A DNA stretch of 64,000 nt, taken from Aidingimonas halophila. GTDB taxonomy: Bacteria > Pseudomonadota > Gammaproteobacteria > Pseudomonadales > Halomonadaceae. Below, piece after piece: positions 8,374 to 17,091 of the stretch (position 1 is the stretch's first letter; every line of letters begins with the position of its first letter). A model generated the notes under the pieces. That model had not been told where the DNA came from. It ran no database searches and was given only the letters and a program-made list of their open reading frames with translations. The position numbers and the translations under genes are program-made. The stretch spans positions 1 to 64,000 of the forward strand of contig NZ_FNNI01000001.1 in the NCBI RefSeq assembly GCF_900106955.1, in the 5' to 3' direction.

Positions 8374-8496
8374 TTATTGTGCGTCCGGGTAGGCCAACAG
8401 TGCTGACATCAAGTAATATTTTTCGCGGCTCTCAAAACCGACACTACGGTACAATCTCTGGGCTTGATAGTTATCGCGCGCCACCTCCAGATGCAG
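8374..8496 (-). pseudogene. GNAT acetyltransferase C-terminal remnant
   Basis: On the minus strand, 40 codons end in TAA and read LHLEVARDNYQAQRLYRSVGF followed by a short tail. This is the typical C-terminal acetyl-CoA-binding end of a GNAT enzyme (N..A..LY...GF). Nothing upstream in this frame continues the domain. Instead the AraC gene's last codons overlap it in another frame. The rest of the gene appears to have been deleted. Confidence 0.6.
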
Positions 8497-9448
8497 AGCC
8501 TCTCACTGCACCCGGGGTCCGCCCGGTTTCGCGTTTGAAGGCGCGTGCGAAAGCGGCCTGGGAGCCGTAGCCAAGGCGTTCGGCGACCTGCTCCAGTGAG
8601 ATATCCTTTTCGGCGATCCACTGCGAGGCCAGGCGCATGCGCAACTGAGTGACGTAGCCGAGCGGGGATAGGCCGAGCGTGGCTCGGAATCGTTCGGCGA
8701 AAACCGAGCGTGAGCTGCCCATCGTCGCGGCCATCTCGGCCACCGTCCAGGGGTGGTCGGGAGCGCGGTGAATGGCGGCGATCACCTTGCCGAGACGTGG
8801 GTCGCGCAGTGCCTCGACCCAGCCGCCGATGTCGCTGCAGCCGCACTCTACCCAGCCGCGCACGATGCTGGCGGCGACCACGTCGGCCAGGCGCGAGAGA
8901 ATGCTGGCGGCACCGGCACGCTCCAGTCTCGATTCTCGCGCCATCGCCTCCAGCATGGGCAGTATTTCCGGGTAGCGCGAGAGAAGCGTGCCAACATGCA
9001 TGATCGTTGGCATCATCGAAACGAGCGGATGCATACCGCCGAGATCGAACTGCATGCAGCCGCTGAACAGGTGGACCGCCTGGCGATCCTTGGTCGCTCC
9101 CGCACATTCGTCGACTCGGCTGAAGCCATCGCAGAGCGGAATGGCGTCGATTCGCTCGATATCCAGACTCTCTACCGTCGGTGATGAGAGGAGGTGGTGA
9201 TCGCCGCCTCGCGGTAGCAGTACGGCATCGCCGGTATCGAGGCGCAGACAGTCATCGCCGGCCTTGAGCGTTACCGGCCCATGCACGACGAAGTGAAATT
9301 GGGCACAGCGGTTGCCGTTATTGAAGTGGATGCCAAAGGGTGGCGCTACCTGAATGCAGCGATAGTTCAGTCCAGACAGACGCATGCCGAGCAGCAGCTC
9401 GTTGATCCACTCGCTTGAGACGCGGTCGGGGGCAGGAGATTTTCTCAT
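8471..9448 (-). CDS. AraC-family regulator (cupin_6 sensor domain)
   Basis: A 325-residue regulator. The N-terminal half is a cupin-type sensor (FHFVVHGPVTLKAGDDCLRLDTGD, GGDHHLL) of the kind found in AraC regulators with a CGMCP-like start. The C-terminal ~100 residues hold two helix-turn-helix units (WTVAEMAATMGSSRSVFAERF and SLEQVAERLGYGSQAAFARAF). It is divergent from the NepI-like exporter at 9550 and very likely controls it. Start 9448 is chosen as the first Met before the sensor; a longer frame reaches 9529 and would overlap the exporter start. The last residues are encoded by remnant GNAT DNA. Confidence 0.85.
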   Translation of the reverse strand: MRKSPAPDRVSSEWINELLLGMRLSGLNYRCIQVAPPFGIHFNNGNRCAQFHFVVHGPVTLKAGDDCLRLDTGDAVLLPRGGDHHLLSSPTVESLDIERIDAIPLCDGFSRVDECAGATKDRQAVHLFSGCMQFDLGGMHPLVSMMPTIMHVGTLLSRYPEILPMLEAMARESRLERAGAASILSRLADVVAASIVRGWVECGCSDIGGWVEALRDPRLGKVIAAIHRAPDHPWTVAEMAATMGSSRSVFAERFRATLGLSPLGYVTQLRMRLASQWIAEKDISLEQVAERLGYGSQAAFARAFKRETGRTPGAVRGSASGGGAR

Positions 9449-9549
9449 TTCGGACGATCGATCAAAAAATGAAGAGTATGGGTGATAGATTAGCCGGCGG
9501 CGTAACCATAGTCTAGGCGTCATTGTCACTGCTGAAGGATGCTTTCGAG

Positions 9550-10782
9550 ATGACGACGAACGACTCCCTCACCGTTTCCTCTTCGGTACCCTCTCGCGCG
9601 GCATGGAGCGCCGTCTTTTCTTTGACACTGGTCGTCTTCAGCCTGGTCATGGCGGAGTTTCTGCCGGCCAGCCTGTTGACGCCGATGGCTGATTCGCTGG
9701 CGATCAGCGAAAGTCAGGCGGGCCAGGCAGTGACCGTGACCGCGGTTCTAGCGCTGCTCTCCGGACTGCTGGTGACATCGGCTACGCGACGCCTGGATCG
9801 TCGCCACGTGTTGCTGGGCTTCTCCGTGCTGATGATTGTATCCAGTCTGTCGGCGGCGGTTGCGCCGAGTCTGGCCTGGTTGCTGGTCGGGCGCACGTTG
9901 TTGGGCATTGCGCTGGGCGGCTTCTGGGCACTGTCCGCCGCTACGGTGATGCGTCTCGTGCCCGAACAGAGCGTGCCGAAAGCGCTGTCGTTGATCTTTG
10001 CCGGCGTGCCCTTGGCCACCGTCAGCGCTGCTGCACTGGGGAGCCTGCTCGGCGACCTGGTCGGCTGGCGCAACGTCTTCCTGCTCTCGGCCGCGCTCGC
10101 CGTACTGACACTGATCTTCCAGTTCTGCACATTGCCACGGATGGAGCCGGAACGACCCACACCGCTGCGTACGCTGGTCGTGGTGCTTAAACGTCCGGGA
10201 ATCGGCATGGGTATTGGCGCGCTCATTCTGGTGTTCTGCGGTCATTTTTCATTCTTCACCCATGTGCGGCCGTATCTCGAGGCCGTATCGAGCTCGGGTA
10301 TTGCCGGCATCTCATCGATGCTGCTGGCGTTCGGGATCGCGAACTTTCTCGGTACGCTGGCGGCAGGCTACCTGCTCGAGCGCAGTTTACGCTTCACGCT
10401 GGCGAGCATGCCCTTGATCATGGGCACATTGGGCTGGCTGATGGCCACGCTGGGTGGTGTTTCGATCTGGTCAGCCGGGCTGATGGTGGCGCTGTGGGGC
10501 TTCGCCTTCGGTGCGATCCCCGTTGCCTGGTCGACCTGGGTCACTCAGGCCGTGCCCGATGAAGCCGAGAGTGCCGGTGGGCTGGTAGCCTCTTCGGTGC
10601 AGTTGGCAATCGCGATGGGGGCTGTCATCGGTGGTGCCGCCATCGGTGTGGGCGGGGTGCCGGCCGTCTGCGCCGCGGCGGGTGCGTTGCTGCTGGCAGG
10701 CGCCATATTGGTATTGTTCGGCGTGCGCACTCATGCTCCCGCGCCGGTGGCTGAATGTGCTGCCGGCTCCACGAGCGTGTAA
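9550..10782 (+). CDS. MFS exporter, NepI-like (purine ribonucleoside efflux type)
   Basis: A 410-residue, 12-helix major facilitator. The N-terminal stretch WSAVFSLTLVVFSLVMAEFLP and LLTPMADSLAISESQAGQAVTVTA follow E. coli NepI (YicM) almost block for block. So do RRHVLLGFSVL, ALGGFWALSAATVMRLVP and GWSTW-like AWSTWVTQAV near the C-terminus. NepI exports purine ribonucleosides such as inosine by proton antiport. The start at 9550 is preceded by GAAGGA; the frame is open from 9523. Divergent from an AraC regulator whose ligand may be the export substrate. Exact substrate is inferred. Confidence 0.85.
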   Translation: MTTNDSLTVSSSVPSRAAWSAVFSLTLVVFSLVMAEFLPASLLTPMADSLAISESQAGQAVTVTAVLALLSGLLVTSATRRLDRRHVLLGFSVLMIVSSLSAAVAPSLAWLLVGRTLLGIALGGFWALSAATVMRLVPEQSVPKALSLIFAGVPLATVSAAALGSLLGDLVGWRNVFLLSAALAVLTLIFQFCTLPRMEPERPTPLRTLVVVLKRPGIGMGIGALILVFCGHFSFFTHVRPYLEAVSSSGIAGISSMLLAFGIANFLGTLAAGYLLERSLRFTLASMPLIMGTLGWLMATLGGVSIWSAGLMVALWGFAFGAIPVAWSTWVTQAVPDEAESAGGLVASSVQLAIAMGAVIGGAAIGVGGVPAVCAAAGALLLAGAILVLFGVRTHAPAPVAECAAGSTSV

Positions 10783-10828
10783 GCGCGATGCGCGCTGCGC
10801 GGCTTGCGATCTCGGAGGAAGAAGGCCA

Positions 10829-11809
10829 ATGGAAGGAAAGAATATGAAGGCTGCATATTATGATGTTCCAGGCGGACCGGAGGTCCTGAGTTACACGGAA
10901 GTCGAGGCTCCGGTTTGTCCTGAGGATGGCGTCCTCCTCCGGGTGGAGGCAATCTCGATCGAGGGGGGCGATCTCATCAATCGGGCGACGGCGGCGCCTC
11001 AGGTAGCAGGCCACGTTCCTGGCTATGCGGCCTCGGGCGAGATCGTCGAGGTTGGCGCGAAGGTTCGCGGCCGCTTCATCGGGCAAAAGGTGACGTCATT
11101 CGACATGGGCGGGTCCCATGCCGAATTGCGCGCCGTGAAGGCGACGCGAACATGGATCGTGCCGGACGGGTTGCAGATGGCGGCTGCGGCCGCCCTGCCC
11201 ATCTCGTTCGGAACCGCCCATCACAGCCTGTTCGCGCGCGGCAACCTGGTCGACGACGAGACCCTGCTCGTGCAGGGCGGAGCGGGCAGCGTCGGGGTCG
11301 CGGCGATCCAACTGGCACATCGCGCCGGTTCGAGGGTGAGGGTATTGGCAACCGTCTCGGGCGCGGATCGCGCTGCGCGACTGCGGGCTTATGGGCTGGA
11401 CGCCGCGATCGACCACCGCTCAGAGGATGTGACCGCGGCCGTCATGCGTCTGACCGACGGCCGCGGCGTGGATCTGGTCGTCGATCCCGTCGGGTCCACG
11501 CTCGCGGGATCGCTTGCCGCACTCCGGCCCGAGGGCCGTCTGGTCTTCGTCGGCAATGCAGGGCGCGCGTCGCTGGACCTGGACCTCTGGCCCGCCTTGC
11601 AAGCCAACCAGACGCTTCTGGGTGTGTTCATGGGCAGCCAGCTCGAAAAACCCGAAGTCCACAGGACGGTCGACGACATGTTGCGCCTGGCCGCCACCGG
11701 TGAGCTGGAGGTTCCCATCGATCGACGGTTTTCGCTTTGCGAGGTCGCGGCGGCACATGCCTATGCCGAGGAAAATTCCATTCTGGGCCGGGTCGTCCTT
11801 GTCCCTTGA
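10829..11809 (+). CDS. Zinc-type alcohol dehydrogenase / quinone oxidoreductase-like protein
   Basis: A 326-residue medium-chain dehydrogenase/reductase. It has the GroES-like N-terminal domain (residues about 1-125) and an NADPH-binding Rossmann domain with LLVQGGAGSVGVAAIQLAHRAG (about 145-165). The zinc cysteines of true alcohol dehydrogenases are absent, so quinone or enone reduction is more likely. Two starts are possible: 10829 (GGAGGA nine bases upstream) and 10844 (GGAAGGA six bases upstream, giving the family-typical MKAAYYD). It follows the exporter by about 50 bases and may be read through from it. Confidence 0.82.
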   Translation: MEGKNMKAAYYDVPGGPEVLSYTEVEAPVCPEDGVLLRVEAISIEGGDLINRATAAPQVAGHVPGYAASGEIVEVGAKVRGRFIGQKVTSFDMGGSHAELRAVKATRTWIVPDGLQMAAAAALPISFGTAHHSLFARGNLVDDETLLVQGGAGSVGVAAIQLAHRAGSRVRVLATVSGADRAARLRAYGLDAAIDHRSEDVTAAVMRLTDGRGVDLVVDPVGSTLAGSLAALRPEGRLVFVGNAGRASLDLDLWPALQANQTLLGVFMGSQLEKPEVHRTVDDMLRLAATGELEVPIDRRFSLCEVAAAHAYAEENSILGRVVLVP

Positions 11810-11847
11810 CCTGCAAGACCCGGGACCGCCGCGATGCAAGCAGATCA

Positions 11848-12573
11848 TTACGTTGATCGAGTCGACATACCACCGCCAGATAACAACCGCTCTACCAAAC
11901 CGGGCAACGCCGTGTCGATGTCCAACTCGGGCAAGGCGTCTTTCAGGGCGATATGGCTTTCCGGCAGGAAGCGTTGGGCATCTTCCACGACGGCCTGAAA
12001 GGTATTGACGACATCCACCAGTGCTTTCGGTTGGCCTGCGACCTGCATGGAGCCGTGTACCAGCAGTGCCATGTCGCGGCTCCCTCGTACTCGCCGCCAG
12101 CGCTGGGCCGTGCCGACCAGTTTGCGTTCGGCGATGCGTACGTTGAAGCGGCCATCACAGTAAGCCCCCGATACGTTGCCGAGATCCGCCGAGGTCACGC
12201 CCAGTGACCGGAGCCAGTCGCACCAGGGGTCGCCCAGGCGATGATAGCCCCATTCGAGATGGGCCGCCGAACTGCGCACCTGGCAACGAACGGCGAGCGC
12301 CACGTTGACGACCATCGGCCCCAGCGGTACCGGCGTGCCGCCGGTGGCGCGGAACAGTACCGGCCAGCCCAGTTCCGCCAATCGTTCCCTGGCCTGGGCA
12401 AACCCGTCGAGGCGCTGATGCCGACGCGGCATCACCAGCGCGTAGTCTCTCGGTGACCATGCCAGGCACTCCAGCGAGCGCTCGCCTGCGCAGACCGATT
12501 CCAATAATGCCTCTTCCGCGGAGAGTCCGGCTTCAACGGTGGGGTGTTGCAAGAGACGGTCAGTTGTCGTCAT
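11848..12573 (-). CDS. Lipoate-protein ligase A-like (BPL/LplA/LipB fold) protein
   Basis: A 241-residue cofactor ligase-fold protein. The family glycine-rich strand is present as RATGGTPVPLG (about residues 75-85), and the lysine motif as ERKLVGTAQRW (about 150-160), where the lysine contacts the lipoyl-AMP carbonyl. These support transfer of lipoyl or octanoyl groups to a carrier protein or a related acyl transfer. The C-terminal accessory domain of full-length LplA is lacking. It stands alone, convergent with the oxidoreductase upstream. The acceptor protein is not identifiable. Confidence 0.75.
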   Translation of the reverse strand: MTTTDRLLQHPTVEAGLSAEEALLESVCAGERSLECLAWSPRDYALVMPRRHQRLDGFAQARERLAELGWPVLFRATGGTPVPLGPMVVNVALAVRCQVRSSAAHLEWGYHRLGDPWCDWLRSLGVTSADLGNVSGAYCDGRFNVRIAERKLVGTAQRWRRVRGSRDMALLVHGSMQVAGQPKALVDVVNTFQAVVEDAQRFLPESHIALKDALPELDIDTALPGLVERLLSGGGMSTRST

Positions 12574-12638
12574 GTGAGGTTCCGATGATTTGACTTACGA
12601 TGCAGGCAAGAGCGGCCATGTGACATGAGCAATCGGCA

Positions 12639-13658
12639 TCAGCATTCCGAATCGAGTCCTTCGAGAACAGTCTTTTGCGTGGGCCCGATGGCATATCGCC
12701 GACGATAGGCCTGTGGGCTCATTCCCGTCTGCTGCCTGAATAGCTCACGGAAGTAGGTTACGTCACCGTAGCCAACGGCACCACTCACCTCCTGAACGGT
12801 TCGTCGTTCACTTTCCAACAGTTGCCTGGCGACGTTGATGCGTAGTTGATGAACGTAGGCCATCGGTGTCTGGCCGGTTGCTGTCTTGAAACGCCGACCA
12901 AAATTACGCGGACTCATGCATGCTTGGGCGGCAAGACGGTTTATCGAAAGTGGCTGGTCGAAATGGCGGAAAAGCCATTCCTGAGCCTGAGCGATGCGTT
13001 CATCGCCATGGCTTGCATTGGGTGGCTCTGCCGCATAACCGATCTGCCATGTTCGAGGGGTTTCCAGCACCAATGCCTTGGCCGTTTGCAACGCGATACG
13101 ATGCCCATAGCACTTCTCGACCAGGTAGAGGCTGAGATCCACCGCGGCGTAGACCCCGCCACCACAAACGACGTGGTTCGCTTCGGTCAGTATTCGTTCC
13201 GGTTGCCAGCGGACCCGAGGGTAGCGTCGGCGGCAAGTTTCAACCACGCCCCAGTGGGTTGTTGCCACCTGGTCATCGAGAAGACCGCTCTCGGCAATCA
13301 ACGCCGTTCCGGCACAGGCACCGGCGATCCATGTTCCTTGTCGATGCCAGTGACGCAACCAGGGATACAGACAGGCATGGGCAGGGGCCGCAGAGGCAAT
13401 ATCGACTCCCACTGCAGCGAGCACGATCAGATCCGTGTTGCCGACATCATCGATGCAACCGTCGGGGTCCAGATGCAATCCGAATCCGGTTTGAACAGCG
13501 CGACCATCCAGGGACACGGTTTGCAATCGGAACAACGGATGCGCCGGTTGGCCGTACAACTCGTTCCACAGGATGCCGGCACTGTTGAAGACTTCTATCG
13601 GTGCCACCGCCGTGGAAGGGGCTCCGCCGGCCACGAGCACTACCGTTACGTCATACAT
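12639..13658 (-). CDS. GlxA-family AraC regulator (DJ-1/PfpI + HTH)
   Basis: A 339-residue regulator. The N-terminal DJ-1/PfpI amidotransferase-like domain (residues about 1-190) keeps the nucleophile-elbow-like segment IAGACAGTALIAESGLLDDQVATTHW. The C-terminal AraC domain carries two HTH units (INRLAAQACMSPRNFGRRF, VQEVSGAVGYGDVTYFRELF). GlxA-type regulators often control amine, arginine or carnitine genes. No obvious effector gene is adjacent, although the GFA gene is divergent at 13833. Start at 13658 (MYDVTVVLVAGG) is family-typical; the frame is open to 13769. Confidence 0.85.
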   Translation of the reverse strand: MYDVTVVLVAGGAPSTAVAPIEVFNSAGILWNELYGQPAHPLFRLQTVSLDGRAVQTGFGLHLDPDGCIDDVGNTDLIVLAAVGVDIASAAPAHACLYPWLRHWHRQGTWIAGACAGTALIAESGLLDDQVATTHWGVVETCRRRYPRVRWQPERILTEANHVVCGGGVYAAVDLSLYLVEKCYGHRIALQTAKALVLETPRTWQIGYAAEPPNASHGDERIAQAQEWLFRHFDQPLSINRLAAQACMSPRNFGRRFKTATGQTPMAYVHQLRINVARQLLESERRTVQEVSGAVGYGDVTYFRELFRQQTGMSPQAYRRRYAIGPTQKTVLEGLDSEC

Positions 13659-13832
13659 GATCACATACCCAAGGCAACGCTGACCTTGAATGTGTGCCGC
13701 TTCTTCGGGTTTGGCAAGGCGTAAACCCGTGTTGTCGCAAACACCCCTACTATCCGGCCGATCTCCCACTACCTGAAATGACGTTCAGACGCCACGCTTC
13801 AAGTCATGGCAATCACGAGTCTTGGGGAGGTA

Positions 13833-14270
13833 ATGATGACTACGCCATCCACGTATTGCGGGAGCTGTTTCTGCGGTGCCGTCCGCTTCACGGTTTCCGG
13901 TGCTCCGGAAGCCATGGGCTACTGCCACTGTGAGTCCTGCCGCCACTGGTCCGCAGGGCCGGTCAATGCCTTTAGCCTATGGAAACCGGAATGCCTTCGG
14001 ATTACCCAAGGCGCGGACCATATTCGCACCTATAGCAAAACCCCGGATAGCGTGCGTCAATGGTGCGATCGATGCGGTGGTCACATTTTCACCGAGCATC
14101 CGGCATTGGGGCTTGTCGATGTGTATGTCGCCGTCATCCCCGAGTTACGTTTCGCCCCCGAGATCCATGTCCATTATCAGGAGGCGAGGATGCACATGAC
14201 CGATGGTCTGGAGAAATTCCGCGATGTTCCACTGGAGATCGGCGGTTCGGGCGAACGGATGACTGAGTGA
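13833..14270 (+). CDS. GFA-family protein (CENP-V/GFA domain), copy 1
   Basis: A 145-residue zinc protein. The GFA cysteine pattern is complete: GSCFCGAVRF at the start, then CHCESCR, then CDRCGGHIF. Such proteins are annotated as glutathione-dependent formaldehyde-activating enzyme, but activity has been shown for few of them. GGGGAGG lies just upstream of two adjacent ATG codons (13833 and 13836); the second has better spacing. It is divergent from the GlxA regulator and convergent with a second GFA gene at 14451. Confidence 0.82.
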   Translation: MMTTPSTYCGSCFCGAVRFTVSGAPEAMGYCHCESCRHWSAGPVNAFSLWKPECLRITQGADHIRTYSKTPDSVRQWCDRCGGHIFTEHPALGLVDVYVAVIPELRFAPEIHVHYQEARMHMTDGLEKFRDVPLEIGGSGERMTE

Positions 14271-14350
14271 TCCTGTGATGATGATCGGCCTGCTTTCCGT
14301 TGCCGCTGCGCGGCGCAATCGCGGTTGAAATCGTTCCCACCCCCCATCAA

Positions 14351-14395
14351 CCACGGCATCTCGTGGCGTGGGTTCATATAAGCGACTTCAGTCGC
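14351..14395. repeat. REP-like palindromes between convergent GFA genes
   Basis: In the 180-bp gap between the two convergent genes are two hairpins: CCACG/CGTGG arms at 14351-14366 and the near-perfect palindrome GCGACTTCAGTCGC at 14382-14395. A GCGACT..AGTCGC core in a convergent gap resembles the REP or bidirectional-terminator elements of gammaproteobacteria. No second copy was found in the window, so repetitive status is untested. Confidence 0.4.
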
Positions 14396-14450
14396 GATTA
14401 GCCGTATCACCAATGCAGGTCCGGCACTGCATCGCCATTGAAGCCGTTCC

Positions 14451-14921
14451 CTATTCATCCAGCCCCAGGCGGTGGTGCCATTCGGCGATGCTTTCTGCGG
14501 GGTAGCCGGCGAAGCATTTGTCGTGTTCCCGCGCGTCGACATCCACCCAGTTGGCCTTGCTGTCGAGCAGCAGGTGAACGCGCTCGGGCGGTATCGGCAG
14601 ATCGGTGTCGATGGCCGAGGCGAACGGGTGGATGAGTTCCGGCCAGCGGGGATCGTAGACCCATAGCGCACTGGCGCAGTGTCGACAGAAGTGGCGTTCG
14701 CCGGGGCTCGTTTCGCCGTCGATCACGGCCCGGTAGACGTGCTTGTGCTCGCCACCTTCGACCTGGAGCGAGTCGGCGCGACCGCTCAGGTTGATGGCGT
14801 AGCCACCGCCCCCCGCCGTCTTGCGGCAGATGGAGCAGTAGCAGCGTTGATAGGGATACGGATGCGGCGATTCGACAGTGAAGCGAATGGCGCCGCAGTG
14901 GCAAGAGCCTTCGAGTCGCAT
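14451..14921 (-). CDS. GFA-family protein (CENP-V/GFA domain), copy 2
   Basis: A 156-residue zinc protein with GSCHCGAIRF, CYCSICRKT and FCRHCASALW, the same cysteine pattern as copy 1 but otherwise quite divergent. It lies tail-to-tail with copy 1, so it is not a simple tandem duplication. Start 14921 puts the Met right before the first zinc knuckle, as in the family, with a weak AGGTGA site upstream. Substrate unknown; thiohemiacetal-type chemistry is only a family suggestion. Confidence 0.8.
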   Translation of the reverse strand: MRLEGSCHCGAIRFTVESPHPYPYQRCYCSICRKTAGGGGYAINLSGRADSLQVEGGEHKHVYRAVIDGETSPGERHFCRHCASALWVYDPRWPELIHPFASAIDTDLPIPPERVHLLLDSKANWVDVDAREHDKCFAGYPAESIAEWHHRLGLDE

Positions 14922-14982
14922 GGTTTCACCTGTTGATGATCGTTGCGACTTCCAGTCTAGTGCCCTGCGGCGACATTCTTCA

Positions 14983-15471
14983 TCACTGAGGCGTCTCGGC
15001 ATCCGCGGCGCGTTCCAGTTCGGCGATATCGAGCCGGCGCATCGTCAGCATCGCTTCCATGGCTCGGCGAGCGTGTTCCGGGTCGGCATCGGTCAGCAAT
15101 TCCTGGAGCCGGGTGGGCACGACCTGCCAGGAGAGCCCCCAGCGGTCCTTGAGCCAGCCGCACGGCCCTTCCGTGCCGCCTTCCGACAGTGCGTCCCAGT
15201 ACCGGTCGACTTCGGCCTGATCCGCGCACGCGATCTGGAACGATACCGCTTCGGTGAACGGGAACTCGGGGCCGCCGTTCAGGCCGACGAAGCGTGTGCC
15301 GGACAACGTGAACTCGACGGTCAGCACCGAGCCGGCCGGACCGCTCGGGGTCTCGGCCGGCGAACGCATCACATGCTCGATGCGCGAATCAGGGAAAAGC
15401 GAGACGTAGAACCGGGCGGCGTCTTCCGCCTGCCCGTCGAACCACAGGCAGGGCGTGACTTGCTGAAACAT
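14983..15471 (-). CDS. VOC-family protein, PhnB / 3-demethylubiquinone methyltransferase-like
   Basis: A 162-residue protein with the PhnB-type VOC fold: TPCLWFDGQAEDAARFYVSLFPDS, LSGTRFVGLNGGPEFPFTEAVSF, and CGWLKDRWGLSWQVVP. This group is widespread, and its reaction is generally unknown despite the inherited name. Start 15471 follows GGGAGA with proper spacing; 15477 is an alternative. It is followed on the minus strand by the second GFA gene and preceded by DUF1428, so the three small genes may form one transcript. Confidence 0.8.
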   Translation of the reverse strand: MFQQVTPCLWFDGQAEDAARFYVSLFPDSRIEHVMRSPAETPSGPAGSVLTVEFTLSGTRFVGLNGGPEFPFTEAVSFQIACADQAEVDRYWDALSEGGTEGPCGWLKDRWGLSWQVVPTRLQELLTDADPEHARRAMEAMLTMRRLDIAELERAADAETPQ

Positions 15472-15494
15472 GGGCATTCTCCCGTACCGGCGAT

Positions 15495-15851
15495 TCATTC
15501 ATCCAGAACGACGTCGAACCCGCCATAGATCAGCCGTTTGCCGTCGAAGGGCATGGGGTTCTTGTCGGGTTCCAGGCGAGGGTCTTCCATGATTCTTGGC
15601 ATGGCGTCGTTTCTGACCTCGCGGGACGGCCAGACCAGCCAGGAGAAGACCACCGTTTCATCCGCCCGGCACTTCACCGCCATGGGAAAGGAGGTAACCT
15701 CGCCGTCCGGTACGTCATCGCCCCAGCACTCCACCATTTTCAGTGCGCCATAGTCCTTGAATACCGGCCAGGCATCGCGGGCATGCTTGATGTATTGCTC
15801 ACGGTTGGCCGTGGGTACGGCGGCAACGAATCCATCCACGTATGTCATCAT
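15495..15851 (-). CDS. DUF1428-family protein
   Basis: A 117-118-residue protein that is recognisable as DUF1428: TYVDGFVAAVP start, ALKMVECWGDDVPDGEVTSFP centre, and a WPSREVRN..M...MEDPR segment, ending FDGKRLIYGGF. The fold is a ferredoxin-like alpha/beta barrel related to dimeric monooxygenases. No function is established. AGGAG precedes two adjacent ATG codons (15851 and 15848). It is the first gene of the likely DUF1428-VOC-GFA run. Confidence 0.8.
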   Translation of the reverse strand: MMTYVDGFVAAVPTANREQYIKHARDAWPVFKDYGALKMVECWGDDVPDGEVTSFPMAVKCRADETVVFSWLVWPSREVRNDAMPRIMEDPRLEPDKNPMPFDGKRLIYGGFDVVLDE

Positions 15852-15948
15852 CGTGCTCCTGTGTGTCGAGTGGCCCGCGTCGTCCGTCATTGGCAGCGGG
15901 TAATCGTAGTCGTTTCGGAAGCGGCCGAATCGACAACGGAGTCACCGC

Positions 15949-16983
15949 TTATTGCAATTGCAACCGCATGCTGCGGAAACGTCGCCGATACTGGCTCGGA
16001 GTCAGGCCCACCCGGCGGCCGAACAGCCGACGAAAGAAGCTCGGATCGGCATAGCCGACCAGTTCGGCAATGGCATCGATGGGATCGTCGCCGCTTTCCA
16101 GATACTGCTTGGCCTCTTCGAGTCGCAGGGTGTGCACGTAATCCATCGGCGTCATGCCGGTGGCGGCCTTGAAGCGTCGCTTGAAGGAGCGTTCGGTCAG
16201 GCCGCTGAGCGCCATCATGCCGGCCACCGGCGAGTGGGTGTCGTAGTGCTGGGCCACCCACACCTGACAGCGCGTGATGCAGGCATCGGTGACCTGGCGG
16301 GCGGTAGTCAGTGCCGCATAGGGGCGCTGGCCGTCCTGGTGCCAGTCGATCAGGTTGATGCGCGCCAGGCGCATGGCCTCATCGATCCCGACCAGCCGGG
16401 CAACGAGGAACAGTGCCAGATCGACCCAGGAGGTGCCGCCGCCGGCCATGATCAGTCGCTGCCCTTCGCCGGTGACCACCAAAGTGCGTTGCGCGTGCAC
16501 CCGCACACTGGGAAAGCGTCTTGCCATGGCCTCGCAGTAGGCCCAGTGGGTCGTGGCGTCCTGGCCATCGAGCAGGCCCGCCTCGGCCAGCAGCATTGCG
16601 CCGGTGCATGCCGCAGCCAGCAGCACTCCCTGGGACTGGCAGGCATGCAGCCAGGCGATTTCCGCCGCATAGCCTTCGAGGCTCGCGTCAGGCGCGATGA
16701 ACAGATCGGGAATGCAGGCGACAGCTGGCGAGCGGCAATCATCCAGGGCGGCATCCGGCTCGATCCAGGCCCCGTTCGGGGCACGAAAGCCGCGGCCATC
16801 GCGGGCAACGATCAACGGCTTCAGCAACGGCTCGCCCATCCGGCCGTTGGTCAGGAACTCCCAGTCGCGACCGGCCGAGCCCAGCAGGTCGTACATGCCA
16901 TAGAGCGTGGAGGCCGTGGCATCCGGTCCGGCCAGGAGCGCAATGGTGGTAGCCGTGCTGGCGGGTTCGGCAAGTTGATTCAT
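15949..16983 (-). CDS. GlxA-family AraC regulator, second copy
   Basis: A 344-residue regulator with an N-terminal DJ-1/PfpI-like domain (LLAAACTGAMLLAEAGLLDGQDATTHW, about residues 120-150) and a C-terminal AraC pair of HTHs (AGMMALSGLTERSFKRRF and IDAIAELVGYADPSFFRRLF). It is divergent from the methyltransferase gene at 17092 over a 108-bp gap and probably controls it. The frame remains open 72 codons upstream, but that part is compositionally unlike a protein and would overlap the divergent promoter, so 16983 is used. Confidence 0.85.
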   Translation of the reverse strand: MNQLAEPASTATTIALLAGPDATASTLYGMYDLLGSAGRDWEFLTNGRMGEPLLKPLIVARDGRGFRAPNGAWIEPDAALDDCRSPAVACIPDLFIAPDASLEGYAAEIAWLHACQSQGVLLAAACTGAMLLAEAGLLDGQDATTHWAYCEAMARRFPSVRVHAQRTLVVTGEGQRLIMAGGGTSWVDLALFLVARLVGIDEAMRLARINLIDWHQDGQRPYAALTTARQVTDACITRCQVWVAQHYDTHSPVAGMMALSGLTERSFKRRFKAATGMTPMDYVHTLRLEEAKQYLESGDDPIDAIAELVGYADPSFFRRLFGRRVGLTPSQYRRRFRSMRLQLQ

Positions 16984-17091
16984 GGCAGAAAACTCCCGAT
17001 TGCGTCGCAATGCGCCTGCGTGATGCCGGTGCCGCGGGCGTACTCTTGTCCTGGCCCTATCCTTACAACGCAACAACAAGAGGCGTATGTC

